Assembly (NCBI GenBank): GCA_007126575.1
Contig: SLBA01000067.1
Location: 1 to 37,149, forward strand
DNA: 37,149 nucleotides
From: Gemmatimonadota bacterium
GTDB taxonomy: Bacteria > Gemmatimonadota > Gemmatimonadetes > Longimicrobiales > Gaopeijiaceae
Reading direction: 5' to 3'
Positions 24,273-33,431 of this stretch are shown here, piece after piece. How positions within the stretch are numbered: the first letter of the stretch is position 1; each line of letters opens with the position of its first letter. A program made the translations under genes and the position numbers. The notes beneath the pieces are model-generated. The model made no database searches. It was given only the letters and a program-made list of their open reading frames with translations, and was not told the origin of the DNA.

Positions 24273-24290
24273 CCGAGTGCTGCAACTCGG
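24273..24290 (-). terminator. Small hairpin after the threonine synthase gene
   Basis: CCGAGT (24273-24278) pairs with ACTCGG (24285-24290) around a 6-nt loop, five bases beyond the minus-strand stop of the threonine synthase gene. Six base pairs and no T-run make it a weak candidate. Confidence 0.28.
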
Positions 24291-24295
24291 AGTCG

Positions 24296-25495
24296 CTACC
24301 CGTCGAGGGGCTTCATTCCCGCGTACTTGAGACCGCTCCCGGTGTTGAAGAGGACCACTTCGTCCTCCTCATGGATCAGCCCCATCCCCATCAACGGCTG
24401 GACGGCGGCAGCGGTGGCTCCTCCTTCCGGTGCCGCGAAGATTCCGGTGTCGGCTCCGAGGCGGGCGACCCACTCCGCCATCGCCCGGTCCGAAACCGCC
24501 ACCGCCCCCCCGCCGGACTCCCGCAGAGCCCGCAGGATCAGAAAATCGCCGACCGCCCCGGGGACCCTCAGACCCGACGCGTAGGTTGCCGCCCCATCCC
24601 ATACATCCGCATGCTGCGCCCCATACTCCCATGCGCGAACCATCGGTGCGCACCCCGCAGCCTGCACGGTGAACATCTTCGGCCGCTCGGAGCCGATCCA
24701 GCCGAGCCGCTCCATCTCGTCGAAGGCCTTCCACATCCCGATCAGTCCGGTGCCGCCGCCCGTCGGGTAGACGATGGCGTCCGGAAGATGGCCCAGTTGC
24801 TCGAAGAGCTCGTACCCCATCGTCTTCTTGCCCTCGACTCGATAGGGCTCCTTCAGGGTCGACAGATCGAACCAGCCGTGCTCCTCGACCCCGCGCCGGA
24901 CCACCTTTCCGCAGTCCGAGATCAGCCCGTCCAGCAGTTGCAGGTCCGCACCCAGGGCCGCGATCTCCTCGAGGATCGGCGCGGGGGTGTCGCTCGGCAC
25001 GACGACGTGGACGGGGAGGCCCGCCGCCGCGCCATATGCGGCCGCGGCGCTGCCCGCGTTACCCGCCGAGGGGAGCGCCAACTCCCGCGCACCCAGCTCG
25101 AGAGCCCGGGACACGGCCAGGCAGAGCCCCCGGTCCTTGAAGCTGCCGGTGGGGTTGATGCCCTCATTCTTGATCAGCAGCCGCCGAACGCCGAGCCGTG
25201 CCGCGGTCCGTGGCGCCTCGGTGAGCGGAGTCCATCCCTCCCCCAGGGAGACCTGCGCCTCGCGGTTCCGGACGGGGAGGACCTCCTCGTACCGCCACAG
25301 GTCCGACCTGCGCGACGACACCGCATGCGGAGTGAACGCCGCCCGAATCGCCTCGAGATCGTAGCGGGCGAAGAGCGGTTTCCCCGTGCTGGAGAGGCCG
25401 ATGAGCTGTTCGCAGTCGATGATCGTCCCAGTCCCGGTGCACTCAAGGTGCGACGCACCGCGGAGGGGTTCGCGGAGAGCTTCGCTTCGATCCAT
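24296..25495 (-). CDS. thrC: Threonine synthase (PLP-dependent)
   Basis: A 399-residue fold-type II PLP enzyme, best matching threonine synthase, which converts O-phosphohomoserine to threonine. Seen: LGEGWTPL at about 84-91, the PLP lysine Lys120 in NPTGSFKDRG, SAGNAG (phosphate or substrate loop), PTGGGTGLIGMWKAF (PLP phosphate loop) and NTGSGLKY near the C-terminus. The N-terminal ~45 residues (HLECTGTGT to GKPLFARYDL) sit where threonine synthases often carry a small zinc-ribbon-like segment; here most of its Cys pairs are missing. Length is normal for the family. No homoserine kinase or dehydrogenase gene is adjacent. The start has only a weak ribosome site. A related PLP lyase is the alternative, but the combination of motifs favours ThrC. 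Confidence 0.88.
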   Translation of the reverse strand: MDRSEALREPLRGASHLECTGTGTIIDCEQLIGLSSTGKPLFARYDLEAIRAAFTPHAVSSRRSDLWRYEEVLPVRNREAQVSLGEGWTPLTEAPRTAARLGVRRLLIKNEGINPTGSFKDRGLCLAVSRALELGARELALPSAGNAGSAAAAYGAAAGLPVHVVVPSDTPAPILEEIAALGADLQLLDGLISDCGKVVRRGVEEHGWFDLSTLKEPYRVEGKKTMGYELFEQLGHLPDAIVYPTGGGTGLIGMWKAFDEMERLGWIGSERPKMFTVQAAGCAPMVRAWEYGAQHADVWDGAATYASGLRVPGAVGDFLILRALRESGGGAVAVSDRAMAEWVARLGADTGIFAAPEGGATAAAVQPLMGMGLIHEEDEVVLFNTGSGLKYAGMKPLDG

Positions 25496-25607
25496 GGGAT
25501 ACCATCACCGAGTTCGAGGGGCGCCGACCCGCGCAGAGGGGCCACGGGAATTCCCGACGCTACGGTGAGCATCCGCTTCGTACAAGGGGCAGTCCCGGTT
25601 GTCCCCA

Positions 25608-26450
25608 TCACGACGGATCGAGCGCCTCCTGAAAGCGCAGCCAGTTCTCGTCGGACACCTGGCGCCGGCAGACGCCGGTCCAGTCATCCGGATCCACCCC
25701 CCGGAGCCGGTGCGTCCGGAGCGTCTCCGCGACCGGATCCGTGCCCAGCGCCGGCGGGGGCGCCTGGTTCGGGATCCGGACCCCCGCCCGGTTGAGGAAT
25801 CGGGGCAGCCGATCGCGCCCGAGCTTGACCTTGAACCCGGTCTCGTGGACCCCGCGGTGGTGAGACGGGCAGAGCAGGACCAGGTTGTCCAGACTGGTGG
25901 GACCCCCATCCGCCCAGTGCAGGATGTGATGCGCCGACACGTAGCGCAGCCCACATCCCGGAAAGGCGCATCCGCCATCCCGGGCCCATAGCGCACGTCG
26001 GATCGCGGGAGGAATCGTTCTCGTCCGACGCCCGACATCGAGCACCTCGCTGGAGGGTCCGCGGACGATCCGGACCACGGAAGCGTCGCAGGCCAACCGC
26101 CGGGCCGTCTCGGAGGGAATGGCCCGTCCATCGACATCTGCGACTCCCGTCCCCGCCAGGGTCTGGTAGGGGACGTTGACCATCACCATGTACCGCTCAG
26201 CGCTGGGGGAAGGGGGAACGCAGCCGCATCCGGCACCCAACCCCGCGACTCTGGCTTCCGGCTCCCGAACGCCACCCTGCGATGCAGCGGAATCGGTCTC
26301 GGACCCCGGCCGGATGTCCGCGAACCCAATCGCCATCGCCCGATCCAGCACGAGCCGCAGTGCATCCGCCCGCCGCTGATCCGGCGTCACATCCTCGGTG
26401 GTCAGCCGTACTTCACACCCGAAGCACGCACCGGAAACCACGGGCCCCAT
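25608..26450 (-). CDS. HNH endonuclease domain protein, N-terminally truncated DUF222/13E12 type
   Basis: A 280-residue product from ATG 26450. It holds the C-terminal half of a DUF222 (13E12-repeat) HNH protein: VTPDQRRADALRLVLDRAM at about 22-40, a variable middle with a Gly/Cys-rich part, RTIPPAIRRALWARDGGC, and the HNH fold CAFPGCGLRYVSAHHILHW to LCPSHHRGVHE, with Cys161, Cys166, His174-His175, Cys194 and His197-His198. Family proteins are usually 400-500 residues with a long N-terminal DUF222 domain. Here that domain is absent and the coding frame instead overlaps the last 38 bp of the DUF4256 gene. The HNH motif is intact, so a nuclease activity is possible, but I think it is a 5'-truncated remnant. 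These genes are often multicopy in actinobacterial and related genomes. Confidence 0.72.
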   Translation of the reverse strand: MGPVVSGACFGCEVRLTTEDVTPDQRRADALRLVLDRAMAIGFADIRPGSETDSAASQGGVREPEARVAGLGAGCGCVPPSPSAERYMVMVNVPYQTLAGTGVADVDGRAIPSETARRLACDASVVRIVRGPSSEVLDVGRRTRTIPPAIRRALWARDGGCAFPGCGLRYVSAHHILHWADGGPTSLDNLVLLCPSHHRGVHETGFKVKLGRDRLPRFLNRAGVRIPNQAPPPALGTDPVAETLRTHRLRGVDPDDWTGVCRRQVSDENWLRFQEALDPS

Positions 26451-26742
26451 AGTACGATTCTGCCCCGTTGTGATACACGAAGACTCTACCGAAACGATAG
26501 TCGCCGAAGATGGCCCCGCCGAGCTCACGGACATCGCCCGGGGTTCGGAGCCAACTCGAGGTCTTCGTGTCGCACGGGCCGATTTCCTGCAGCCTGCGGT
26601 ACTGCTCTTCGCTCAGGAGTGCGGCGCCCATCGCCTCGGCCATTTCGACCGCACTGTTGACCGGCTTGTGCTTCTTGCGAGCGTCGCGCGGGTGGCTCTC
26701 GAAGCGATCCTTCAACGTCGCCAACAGGTCATTCGACTCCAT
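26413..26742 (-). CDS. DUF4256-family protein with internal deletion
   Basis: A 109-residue product from ATG 26742, which has GGAGGA four bases upstream; the ATG at 26754 is less likely. It matches the start and the end of the DUF4256 family (about 185-190 residues as I recall it): NDLLATLKDRFE, then KKHKPVNSAVEMAEAMG, LLSEEQYRRLQ, DTKTSSWLRTP, LGGAIFGD, VFVYHNGAESYYGARGF and a final LRV. The roughly 65-70 residues that normally separate the first two blocks are missing, with the frame kept. The gene is visibly less GC-rich than its neighbours, suggesting transfer. Function of the family is not known. Its stop falls inside the HNH reading frame. It may be a short natural variant or a decaying gene. 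Confidence 0.75.
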   Translation of the reverse strand: MESNDLLATLKDRFESHPRDARKKHKPVNSAVEMAEAMGAALLSEEQYRRLQEIGPCDTKTSSWLRTPGDVRELGGAIFGDYRFGRVFVYHNGAESYYGARGFRCVLRV

Positions 26743-26760
26743 GGTCTCCTCCATTCAGGA

Positions 26761-28032
26761 TCACCCACCCGCGTACCGATACCACTCGACGTAGGCCACA
26801 TCCAGCTCCGCGTCGCTTCGGACCAGGAGCACGCCCTCCGCATCGGCCCACAGCGGGTGGCTTCGGGGCGGCAGGGTCAGGACCCCGAGCAACCGGAGCG
26901 CTCCGGACCACTCTTCGAAGACCACCCAGCGGCGCACGGCCGTCAGTTCTCCCGAGGGAAGCCGCTCGGGCGGGGGCTCGGTCAGTCCGATCCAGACCCG
27001 CTCCGCGGTATCCGCGAAGACCGCGGCCACCGGGGGGATGCCCTCCGGATACTCCCTCTCCTCGAAGTCGGCTCTCCAGAGTTCCCGGATCTGGGGATCA
27101 TCCACCCGATCCAGTTCGACGCGGTGGAGGGAGTCGATCAGCGCCCGTGAGAAGGGCCGGTCCGGTGCCAGAATCCGGACGATCCGATCCAGGCCCTGGT
27201 CCAGGTCGAAATGCCGAGCCTCGAGGGCAAGCTGGTCCGCCGTCCACACGCCGCGTGCAGAGGACCAGGCGAACCCCTCTCCCCACCACCATCGGCCCTG
27301 CACGTTGACGGACACGATCTCCCCCGCGTCCGAACGCGCAATCTGAATGGCCCGCTCCGTCCCCGGCACGGTGCCCAGGGTGGAGGATGCCGGCGACAGC
27401 GGTACGACCTGCCAGAGTTCCCGGACCCGCCCCTGGTTGCCCAGATCCTCTTCCGTCGTCGTCGCACCCAGCGCCACGACCGCCCCACCTGGCGACAGCG
27501 CCACCCGGCGCAGGGACCGGATTCCCCCGGGCTCCCGCAGCGTCTGCTCCCGCTCCAGCGTCCCATCCACCCCGAACCAGCTCAGGCGGGTGGATCCGCG
27601 ATCCCAGACCAGGATCGTGTCGCCGGGTAAAACGGCCAGGCCGACGGGCGACCTGAACTCCCCGGGGCCATCCCCGCCCGCTCCCACCCGCCTCACAAAC
27701 CCGCCGGAGGCATCGAACACACGGACTTCAGCGGGCGCCTGCTCGAGGACCGCGAAGCCCCCATCCGACAGCCTCGCCGCGGCCACCGGCCGGGTCCATT
27801 GGTATTCGGATGCCCCCTCGACCACCCCGATCCGGACCTCCGGGCTCCCGGGCAGACCGAAGGCGGATGGCCACTCCAGAGCCCCCGCCGGAAACTCCGC
27901 GATGACCACACCCGCAGAATCCCGGACCACCGGATCGAGCGCCGGCCCCGCATCCTCACCGCACCCCGCGAGAAGGATCAGGAGCAGAAGCGGGAGCAAC
28001 ACCCGAGAAACACGCGCCGAGATCGGCATCAT
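26761..28032 (-). CDS. Beta-propeller lipoprotein (6-bladed, NHL-like)
   Basis: A 423-residue lipoprotein. Start ATG 28032 is chosen because GAGGG (28037-28041) lies four bases upstream and it begins a lipoprotein signal (LLILLAGC, Cys24); the open frame back to 28092 adds residues with no signal character. The mature part shows propeller-type blades: VRDSAGVVIAEFP, AARLSDGGFAVLEQAPAEVRVFD, SGGFVRRVGAGGDGPGEFR (a motif typical of 6-bladed NHL-like propellers), PGDTILVWDRGSTRLSWF and further WVVFEEWSGALRLLG-like repeats. No catalytic motif is seen. Such proteins are common in Gemmatimonadota-like genomes and of unknown role, perhaps ligand or protein binding at the outer membrane. It is divergent from the YqgE gene. 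Confidence 0.85.
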   Translation of the reverse strand: MMPISARVSRVLLPLLLLILLAGCGEDAGPALDPVVRDSAGVVIAEFPAGALEWPSAFGLPGSPEVRIGVVEGASEYQWTRPVAAARLSDGGFAVLEQAPAEVRVFDASGGFVRRVGAGGDGPGEFRSPVGLAVLPGDTILVWDRGSTRLSWFGVDGTLEREQTLREPGGIRSLRRVALSPGGAVVALGATTTEEDLGNQGRVRELWQVVPLSPASSTLGTVPGTERAIQIARSDAGEIVSVNVQGRWWWGEGFAWSSARGVWTADQLALEARHFDLDQGLDRIVRILAPDRPFSRALIDSLHRVELDRVDDPQIRELWRADFEEREYPEGIPPVAAVFADTAERVWIGLTEPPPERLPSGELTAVRRWVVFEEWSGALRLLGVLTLPPRSHPLWADAEGVLLVRSDAELDVAYVEWYRYAGG

Positions 28033-28126
28033 CGAACCCTCAGAAGGTGAAAGGCCCCAACCGCACCCGGGAGAAGATCGCGGCATCGCCACTGATTGTC
28101 AGGAGACCCCGGGGCAGACCGTCCGG

Positions 28127-28156
28127 TTGACCCCGAGCACACCGACCCCCCAAAGT
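28127..28156 (+). promoter_or_regulatory. Weak candidate promoter for the YqgE gene
   Basis: In the 156-bp divergent gap, TTGACC (28127-28132; five of six -35 positions) is followed after 18 bases by CAAAGT (28151-28156; three of six -10 positions), 33 bases before the YqgE start. The -10 is poor. Confidence 0.22.
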
Positions 28157-28188
28157 ACGGGACACGTACCCTCACCGCGGAGAGACCC

Positions 28189-28731
28189 ATGGACAGCCTC
28201 AAAGGTCAGTTCCTCATATCGAGCGGTGGACTCTACGACAGCAGCTTCCGCCACACCGTCGTCCTCGTCGGCGAACATGACGCGACCGGCGCCGTCGGGG
28301 TGATCCTGAACCGCCCGATGGAGATCACGGTCGAGGAGGCGGTCCCCCCGCTCGGGGAGCTGGTCGAGCCCGGCACCCCGCTCTTCGAAGGAGGCCCCGT
28401 GGGGATGGACCAGGTGGTGCTCCTGGTCGACCTGCCGGTCCCGGGCGTCATCGACATCCCGATCTTCGGGGACGTGGGGTTTCTCACCGGAAAGGTCCCC
28501 GCAGAGGTCCGACCCCAACTCCGGCGGGTCCGAGTCTTCATCGGGCATGCAGGATGGGGTCCCGGGCAGCTCGAGGCCGAAATGGCCGAAGACGCGTGGA
28601 TCCTCGAAGACGCCAACGCCCGGGACGCCTTCACCGGAAAGCCGGACAACCTCTGGCACGACCTCCTGAAGCGAAAAGGGCCCCCATACGACCAGATGGC
28701 CCGGGTCCCCTTTGACCCGAGCATGAACTGA
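28189..28731 (+). CDS. yqgE: YqgE/AlgH family protein (DUF179)
   Basis: A 180-residue cytoplasmic protein of the YqgE/AlgH family (DUF179). Start ATG 28189 has GGAGAGA just upstream and begins MDSLKGQFLISSGGLYDSSF, the usual family N-terminus; the frame further upstream is noise. Conserved parts: TVVLVGEHDATGAVGVILNRP, PLFEGGPVGMDQVVLL, RVFIGHAGWGPGQLEAE (the hallmark GYAGWxxGQLE region) and AWILEDAN. AlgH was named for a proposed role in Pseudomonas alginate regulation, but its biochemical function is not settled. It is 20 bp upstream of the acylase gene, which has AAGGAA before its start, so the two probably form one transcript. Confidence 0.94.
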   Translation: MDSLKGQFLISSGGLYDSSFRHTVVLVGEHDATGAVGVILNRPMEITVEEAVPPLGELVEPGTPLFEGGPVGMDQVVLLVDLPVPGVIDIPIFGDVGFLTGKVPAEVRPQLRRVRVFIGHAGWGPGQLEAEMAEDAWILEDANARDAFTGKPDNLWHDLLKRKGPPYDQMARVPFDPSMN

Positions 28732-28751
28732 ACCGACCCCGAAGGAACCCG

Positions 28752-30944
28752 ATGAAACCGATCCCGACCCTGCTGACCGCAGCGCTGATCATCCTCGCGC
28801 CCGCTCCGATCGTGGCCCAGACGTGGCAGGGCCTCTCGGACCAGGCCGAGATCACCCGGACTACGCGTGGGATCCCCCATATCCGCGCCGAGAACCCCAC
28901 GGCCGCCGGATTCGCCCTGGGATGGGTCCAGATGGAGGACTATGGGATCCGGGTCGTCGACCTGCTCCTCTCCGCCCGAGGCGAGACCGCGCGCCACTAC
29001 GGTCCGGGCGACAACGACAGCCGGGTGACCTCGGACCTCCGGTCGCTGCGGACTCTCGGCATCGCCCGATCGGAGTTCGACACCCTTCCCGAGGACCTTC
29101 AGGGCATGTACAACGGCTTCGCGCTCGCCGTGAACCGGTGGCTGGAACTGCATCCGGGGGATGCCCCCCCGTCGCTGCACCCCGACTTCGAAGGCTACCA
29201 CGTGCTGGCCCGCGACGTGCCCGGCCCCGACTGGGGAATGGGCGAACGCTTCGTGCGGGGGCTGGACGAAGGCTTCTCCGCGCCGCAGGACTCCGGCCTG
29301 GACGAACTCGGCTCCAACACCTGGGCCCTCGGCCCCGAGCGGACCACCTCCGGCCACGCAATCCTCTTCCGGAACCCCCACCTGTCCTGGACCGCGGGAT
29401 ACTACGAAGGCCACATGATCATCGAGGGCGACCTGGAGTTCTACGGCGATTTCCGGATCGGCGGGCCCTTCAGCGTGATCGGCGGGTGGAACGCCCGGCT
29501 CGGCTGGTCCACCACGAACAACAATCCCGAGCGGTCGGACCTCTATGCCCTGACCCCGGATCCCGAGAGGGAGGATCACGTGCTCTGGGACGGCCGCTCG
29601 GTCCCCCTCGAACGGAACCGCTACACGGTCCGGGTCTGGACGGGCGATCGCCTGGAGACGCGCAGCCGCGAGATCGTGGAGACTCCCCTAGGCCCCGTCA
29701 TCCATCGCTCCGACGACGCGATCTATGTGATCCGAACCGCGGGCGACGGCAATCCCCGCCTCGGCGAGCAGTTCCTGGCCATGATGCGCGCCCAGTCGCT
29801 GGACGCCTGGCTCGATGCGATGCGGATGCTCTCGAGGACCCAGTCGAACTTCACCTACGCCGACGCCGACGGAAACATCTTCTACGTCTGGAACGCCATG
29901 CACCCGGACCGCCCGCACCCCTTCGGCGGCGATTCGGTGGCACATCGGGCCAGCGGGCCGGAGGACGCATGGCAGCGCCTGCTCGCCTTCGAGGATCTCC
30001 CCCAGCTCCTGAACCCACAGGGCGGATATCTGCGCAACGAGAACGATCCCTTCCACCACACCAATCTGAACGCGGTGATGGACCCCGCCGACTACCCGCC
30101 CGAGGCCGAGGCTCCCCGTCTCCGCCTGCGGAGCCAGCACTCCCTCGAGCTTCTTCACAATGACCGGCGTTTTTCCCTGGAGGAGGTCACTTCGCACCGA
30201 GCCAGCGACCGGATGCTTCTGGCGGACCGGGTGCTCGACGCCCTGCTGCCCGCGCTGGACGCTCAGCGGGGCGGGACGGACTGGACCGAGGAGTTCGAGG
30301 ATGCACGGATCACCCTCGAGACGTGGGACCGGACGGTGGCCGCCGAGGCCCGCGGCGCCGTCCTCTTCGTGGAATGGTGGGAGCGCTACCTGGAGTCGGC
30401 CGGACGCTCGCCTGCCACGGATGAAGGCCGCGCAAGCTCGGTCGGATTCCCGGCCCCCGCCGAGCTGCTCTTCGCCGAACCCTGGTCTCCCGACGCGCCG
30501 ATGACGACGCCGCACGGACTGGCGGACATGGATCGGGCCGTGGCCGCCTTCCGCGCTGCCGTGCCCGCCACCCGGGACCGCTGGGGGAGTGCGGACGTCG
30601 CCTGGGGGGACATCCACCGCGCGCGGCACGGCCGGCTGGACCTTCCGGTCAGCGGATGCGACGGACTCCTCGGCTGCTTCCGAGTGATCTGGTACAACGA
30701 CGACGAGGACGGGCGACGCCGGGTCCGGGGGGGCGACGGGTGGATCTCGGCCGTCGAGTTCGGACCGGAGCCCCGGGCGTACACGGTGCTCGCCTACGGG
30801 CAGAGCAACAGGCCGGACAGCCCCTTCCACGAGGACCAGCTCGCCGACTTCGTGGCGCATCGGATGACCCCCGTCGCCTGGACCGCCGCCGACATCGCCC
30901 GCGAGGCCCTCATCACCTACCGACCGGGGGTCGATCGGCGGTAG
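28752..30944 (+). CDS. Penicillin acylase family (S45) Ntn hydrolase
   Basis: A 730-residue exported Ntn hydrolase of the penicillin amidase / acyl-homoserine-lactone acylase family. The signal peptide is residues 1-22 (ending APIVA). The alpha chain runs to about residue 187; autoprocessing before Ser188 in LGSNTWALGPERTTSG would expose the serine nucleophile of the beta chain. Supporting residues: NPHLSW shortly after, SVIGGWNARLGWSTTNNNP (oxyanion Asn region), GNIFYVWN, and a late GSADVAWGDIHRARHG typical of the family. Two Cys in SGCDGLLGCF near the C-terminus may form a disulfide. It would cleave amide bonds of N-acyl compounds in the periplasm; quorum-signal, beta-lactam or N-acyl peptide substrates cannot be told apart. 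It ends 3 bp from the convergent kinase gene. Confidence 0.93.
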   Translation: MKPIPTLLTAALIILAPAPIVAQTWQGLSDQAEITRTTRGIPHIRAENPTAAGFALGWVQMEDYGIRVVDLLLSARGETARHYGPGDNDSRVTSDLRSLRTLGIARSEFDTLPEDLQGMYNGFALAVNRWLELHPGDAPPSLHPDFEGYHVLARDVPGPDWGMGERFVRGLDEGFSAPQDSGLDELGSNTWALGPERTTSGHAILFRNPHLSWTAGYYEGHMIIEGDLEFYGDFRIGGPFSVIGGWNARLGWSTTNNNPERSDLYALTPDPEREDHVLWDGRSVPLERNRYTVRVWTGDRLETRSREIVETPLGPVIHRSDDAIYVIRTAGDGNPRLGEQFLAMMRAQSLDAWLDAMRMLSRTQSNFTYADADGNIFYVWNAMHPDRPHPFGGDSVAHRASGPEDAWQRLLAFEDLPQLLNPQGGYLRNENDPFHHTNLNAVMDPADYPPEAEAPRLRLRSQHSLELLHNDRRFSLEEVTSHRASDRMLLADRVLDALLPALDAQRGGTDWTEEFEDARITLETWDRTVAAEARGAVLFVEWWERYLESAGRSPATDEGRASSVGFPAPAELLFAEPWSPDAPMTTPHGLADMDRAVAAFRAAVPATRDRWGSADVAWGDIHRARHGRLDLPVSGCDGLLGCFRVIWYNDDEDGRRRVRGGDGWISAVEFGPEPRAYTVLAYGQSNRPDSPFHEDQLADFVAHRMTPVAWTAADIAREALITYRPGVDRR

Positions 30945-30947
30945 GGG

Positions 30948-33431
30948 TCAGTCCCCAGCCAGCGCGGCGCTCTCCGCTCGGACCTGTTCGAGCAGGGCCG
31001 CGAACCGCGGCTCCCCCCGCAAGTCGTCGAGGAACCAGTCGTGCTCGGCCAGGAAGGGGTAGTTGAGCATGCCGAGCTCGATCTCCCGCTCGAGCCAGTC
31101 CATCGCCCGCTCGCGCTCACCGGCGAGGGCGTAGAGGTGGGCGAGTTCCCGGGCGAACATCTCGCTCCCACGCGCCGCGTTCTCGAACGCCGGGGTTACC
31201 GCGCGCACCGCCTGATCCCCTTCGCCGCGCAGCGCGTGGGCGAAGGATCGGGCAAAGGAACCGAAGGGGCTTTCCGAAAAGCGTTCGGCCGCGTCGTCGA
31301 AGACGGCCAGGGCCTCATCCAGCCGCCGGTTGTACGCCAGCGCCCAGCCGTGGAAGACCGCGGCGAAGGGACTCTCCGGATCCATCTCGGCGTGGCGGCG
31401 ATACGGCTCGACGGCGTCCTCGAAGCGTCCCTCGAGGATGGGGACGAAGCCCTGCACACTCTGGGTCAGGGGCGTGAGTGGATCCAGCTCGAGGGCGCGT
31501 GCCAAGAGGCTGCTCGCCTCCCCGTTGCGGCCCGCGTGCGCCAGGATGTATCCGAACAGGAGGAGGGTGTCCGGATCGTCCGGCGCGAGCGCGTGGGCTC
31601 GTTCGCTCGCCCGGATCGCCTCCCGCATCCTCCCACGCTGGAAGGCGGACCACGCCATGAGCCGGTGTCCCCGCGCCGAGTCCGGGTTCAGCGCGAAGAT
31701 CTTCTGCGCGACCTCGTCGACCTGCTCGACACCCACGTCGGGACCGGTGCCGGTCTCGATGTACATGACCAGGATGTGTCCCAGAGTGCTGTAGAGGAGT
31801 TCGTTGTCGCCCACGATGGCCAGGGCCGACTCGATGTACCGCTTCGCCCGCTCGAGCCCCTGTCGGGAAAAGCGCCACGCCTCGTAGCGAGCCCTCAGGT
31901 AGGAGTCGTACGCCCGCACGTCGTGGATCGGGCGATCCGACAGCGTCTGCGTTTCGTCCGGAGAGAGGCGGAGCCGCAATGCCCCCACGATGTCCCGCGC
32001 CACCTCTTCCTGGATCTCGAAGACATCGTCGACCGTCCCCTCGAACTTGCGGGCCCAGAGCTGGTCGTCGGTGTGGGCGTCGACGAGTCGCGCGGTGATT
32101 CGCAGTGCATCGCCCGCCTTCCGGACCCCTCCTTCGAGGACGTACCGGACGCCCAGCTCCCGTGCGATCGTCCGCACGTCCCGGTCCGCGCCCTTGAGCC
32201 GCATGGCCGATGTGCGCGAGATGGTTCGAAGGGCCCGGATCTGCGACAGGTCCGCAATGACCTCCTCGGTCAGACCGTCACTCAGATACTCGTTGTCGGG
32301 ATCCGGGCTGATGTTGACGAAGGGAAGGACCACGATCGATGCCTGCACACCGCTGTTGCCGACGTCCCTCCCGGTCGCGATCGCACGAAGGTCGGCCAGC
32401 AGCGTCGAGGCATCGGGATAGCGTCGGTCGAGGCTTCGGGCCAGACATCGATGCACCGCAAGGGCGAGCCGGGGCGGGACCTCGGGCCGGAGGCTCTCGA
32501 TGGCCGGGGGATCGTCATTGCGAATCGCGAAGATCGTGGCGTCCTCACTCTCGCGCCGAAATGGGCGGGCGCCCGTGAGCATTTCGTACAGGACGACGCC
32601 CGCCGACCAAAGGTCGGTCCGGTGATCCACGTCCACGCCCCGCGTCTGCTCGGGACTCATGTAGGCGATGGTGCCGAGCCTCGTCCCCTCGCGGGTGAGC
32701 CGGGATCCGGAGCCCCTGGCCACCCCGAAATCCACGATCTTGACCTGACCGCTTTCGGTCACGATCACGTTGGCGGGCTTGATGTCGCGATGGACGATGT
32801 CCGCTTCGTGGGCCTTCGACAATCCATCGAGGATCTGGATGGCGTAGTCGAGCGCTTCACCGACGGGGAGGGGACCCCGGGCGATGGCTTCCTGGAGCGT
32901 CTGTCCCTCGTAGTGGGCCATCGCGATGAAGAGCCGTCCGGGATCTCCCGGCGAGCCGTCTGTGGTGCCGATTTCGTAGATGGTCCCGATGCTCGGATGG
33001 TCGAGTGCGGACGCCGCCCGCGCCTCCCGCTTCAGGCGAGCTCGGGCTTCGGGGTCGGTCGTCAGATGGGTGGGAAGAAACTTCAGCGCCACCCACCGAT
33101 CGAGCGACCCGTCACGGGCCTTGTATACGACGCCCATCCCGCCCTCGCCGAGCGGCTCGATGATCTCGTATCGTCCCACGGCTCGTCCCGAAAGGGAGGG
33201 CTCCTCGGGGTCCGTACCGAACATGGGACCGAGGACTTCGGCCCCCATCTCCTCGAGGAAGTTCGGGGCCGCGGCGTGCGAGGCGAGGAGCGAGGTCAGC
33301 TCCCGGCGCAGGTCGTCGTCGTTGCAGGACTCCTGGACCCAGGCCGAGCGCCTCTCGGGTGGCAACGCGATCGCGCGCTCGAACAGCTCCGCGAGCCGTT
33401 CCCGGTCCGGATGGTCCCCGGACGCACTCAT
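30948..33431 (-). CDS. Ser/Thr protein kinase fused to TolB/FlgO-like and TPR domains
   Basis: An 827-residue cytoplasmic protein. Start ATG 33431 overlaps the sigma factor stop (ATGA, 33428-33431); no ribosome site of its own, so translation is coupled. After an N-terminal helical part (1-85), the kinase domain spans about 88-350 with all key residues: GEGGMG loop (95-100), Lys117 in [14 protein letters not shown] (His214-Asp216), DFG (Asp234-Gly236) and the SPEQ/APE-like motif at 259-262. No TM segment follows. Residues about 365-490 are the TolB/FlgO-like domain ([30 protein letters not shown]), then many TPR helices to the end. This architecture next to a TIGR02999 sigma factor is well known in Planctomycetes and related groups. 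The kinase probably controls the sigma factor by phosphorylation; inference from family literature. Confidence 0.93.
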   Translation of the reverse strand: MSASGDHPDRERLAELFERAIALPPERRSAWVQESCNDDDLRRELTSLLASHAAAPNFLEEMGAEVLGPMFGTDPEEPSLSGRAVGRYEIIEPLGEGGMGVVYKARDGSLDRWVALKFLPTHLTTDPEARARLKREARAASALDHPSIGTIYEIGTTDGSPGDPGRLFIAMAHYEGQTLQEAIARGPLPVGEALDYAIQILDGLSKAHEADIVHRDIKPANVIVTESGQVKIVDFGVARGSGSRLTREGTRLGTIAYMSPEQTRGVDVDHRTDLWSAGVVLYEMLTGARPFRRESEDATIFAIRNDDPPAIESLRPEVPPRLALAVHRCLARSLDRRYPDASTLLADLRAIATGRDVGNSGVQASIVVLPFVNISPDPDNEYLSDGLTEEVIADLSQIRALRTISRTSAMRLKGADRDVRTIARELGVRYVLEGGVRKAGDALRITARLVDAHTDDQLWARKFEGTVDDVFEIQEEVARDIVGALRLRLSPDETQTLSDRPIHDVRAYDSYLRARYEAWRFSRQGLERAKRYIESALAIVGDNELLYSTLGHILVMYIETGTGPDVGVEQVDEVAQKIFALNPDSARGHRLMAWSAFQRGRMREAIRASERAHALAPDDPDTLLLFGYILAHAGRNGEASSLLARALELDPLTPLTQSVQGFVPILEGRFEDAVEPYRRHAEMDPESPFAAVFHGWALAYNRRLDEALAVFDDAAERFSESPFGSFARSFAHALRGEGDQAVRAVTPAFENAARGSEMFARELAHLYALAGERERAMDWLEREIELGMLNYPFLAEHDWFLDDLRGEPRFAALLEQVRAESAALAGD

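Noticed and set aside
23090-25795. A 901-codon plus-strand open frame
   Set aside because: It is antisense to the aldo/keto reductase and threonine synthase genes, crosses several intergenic regions and has no domain or signal; long antisense frames are expected at this GC content.
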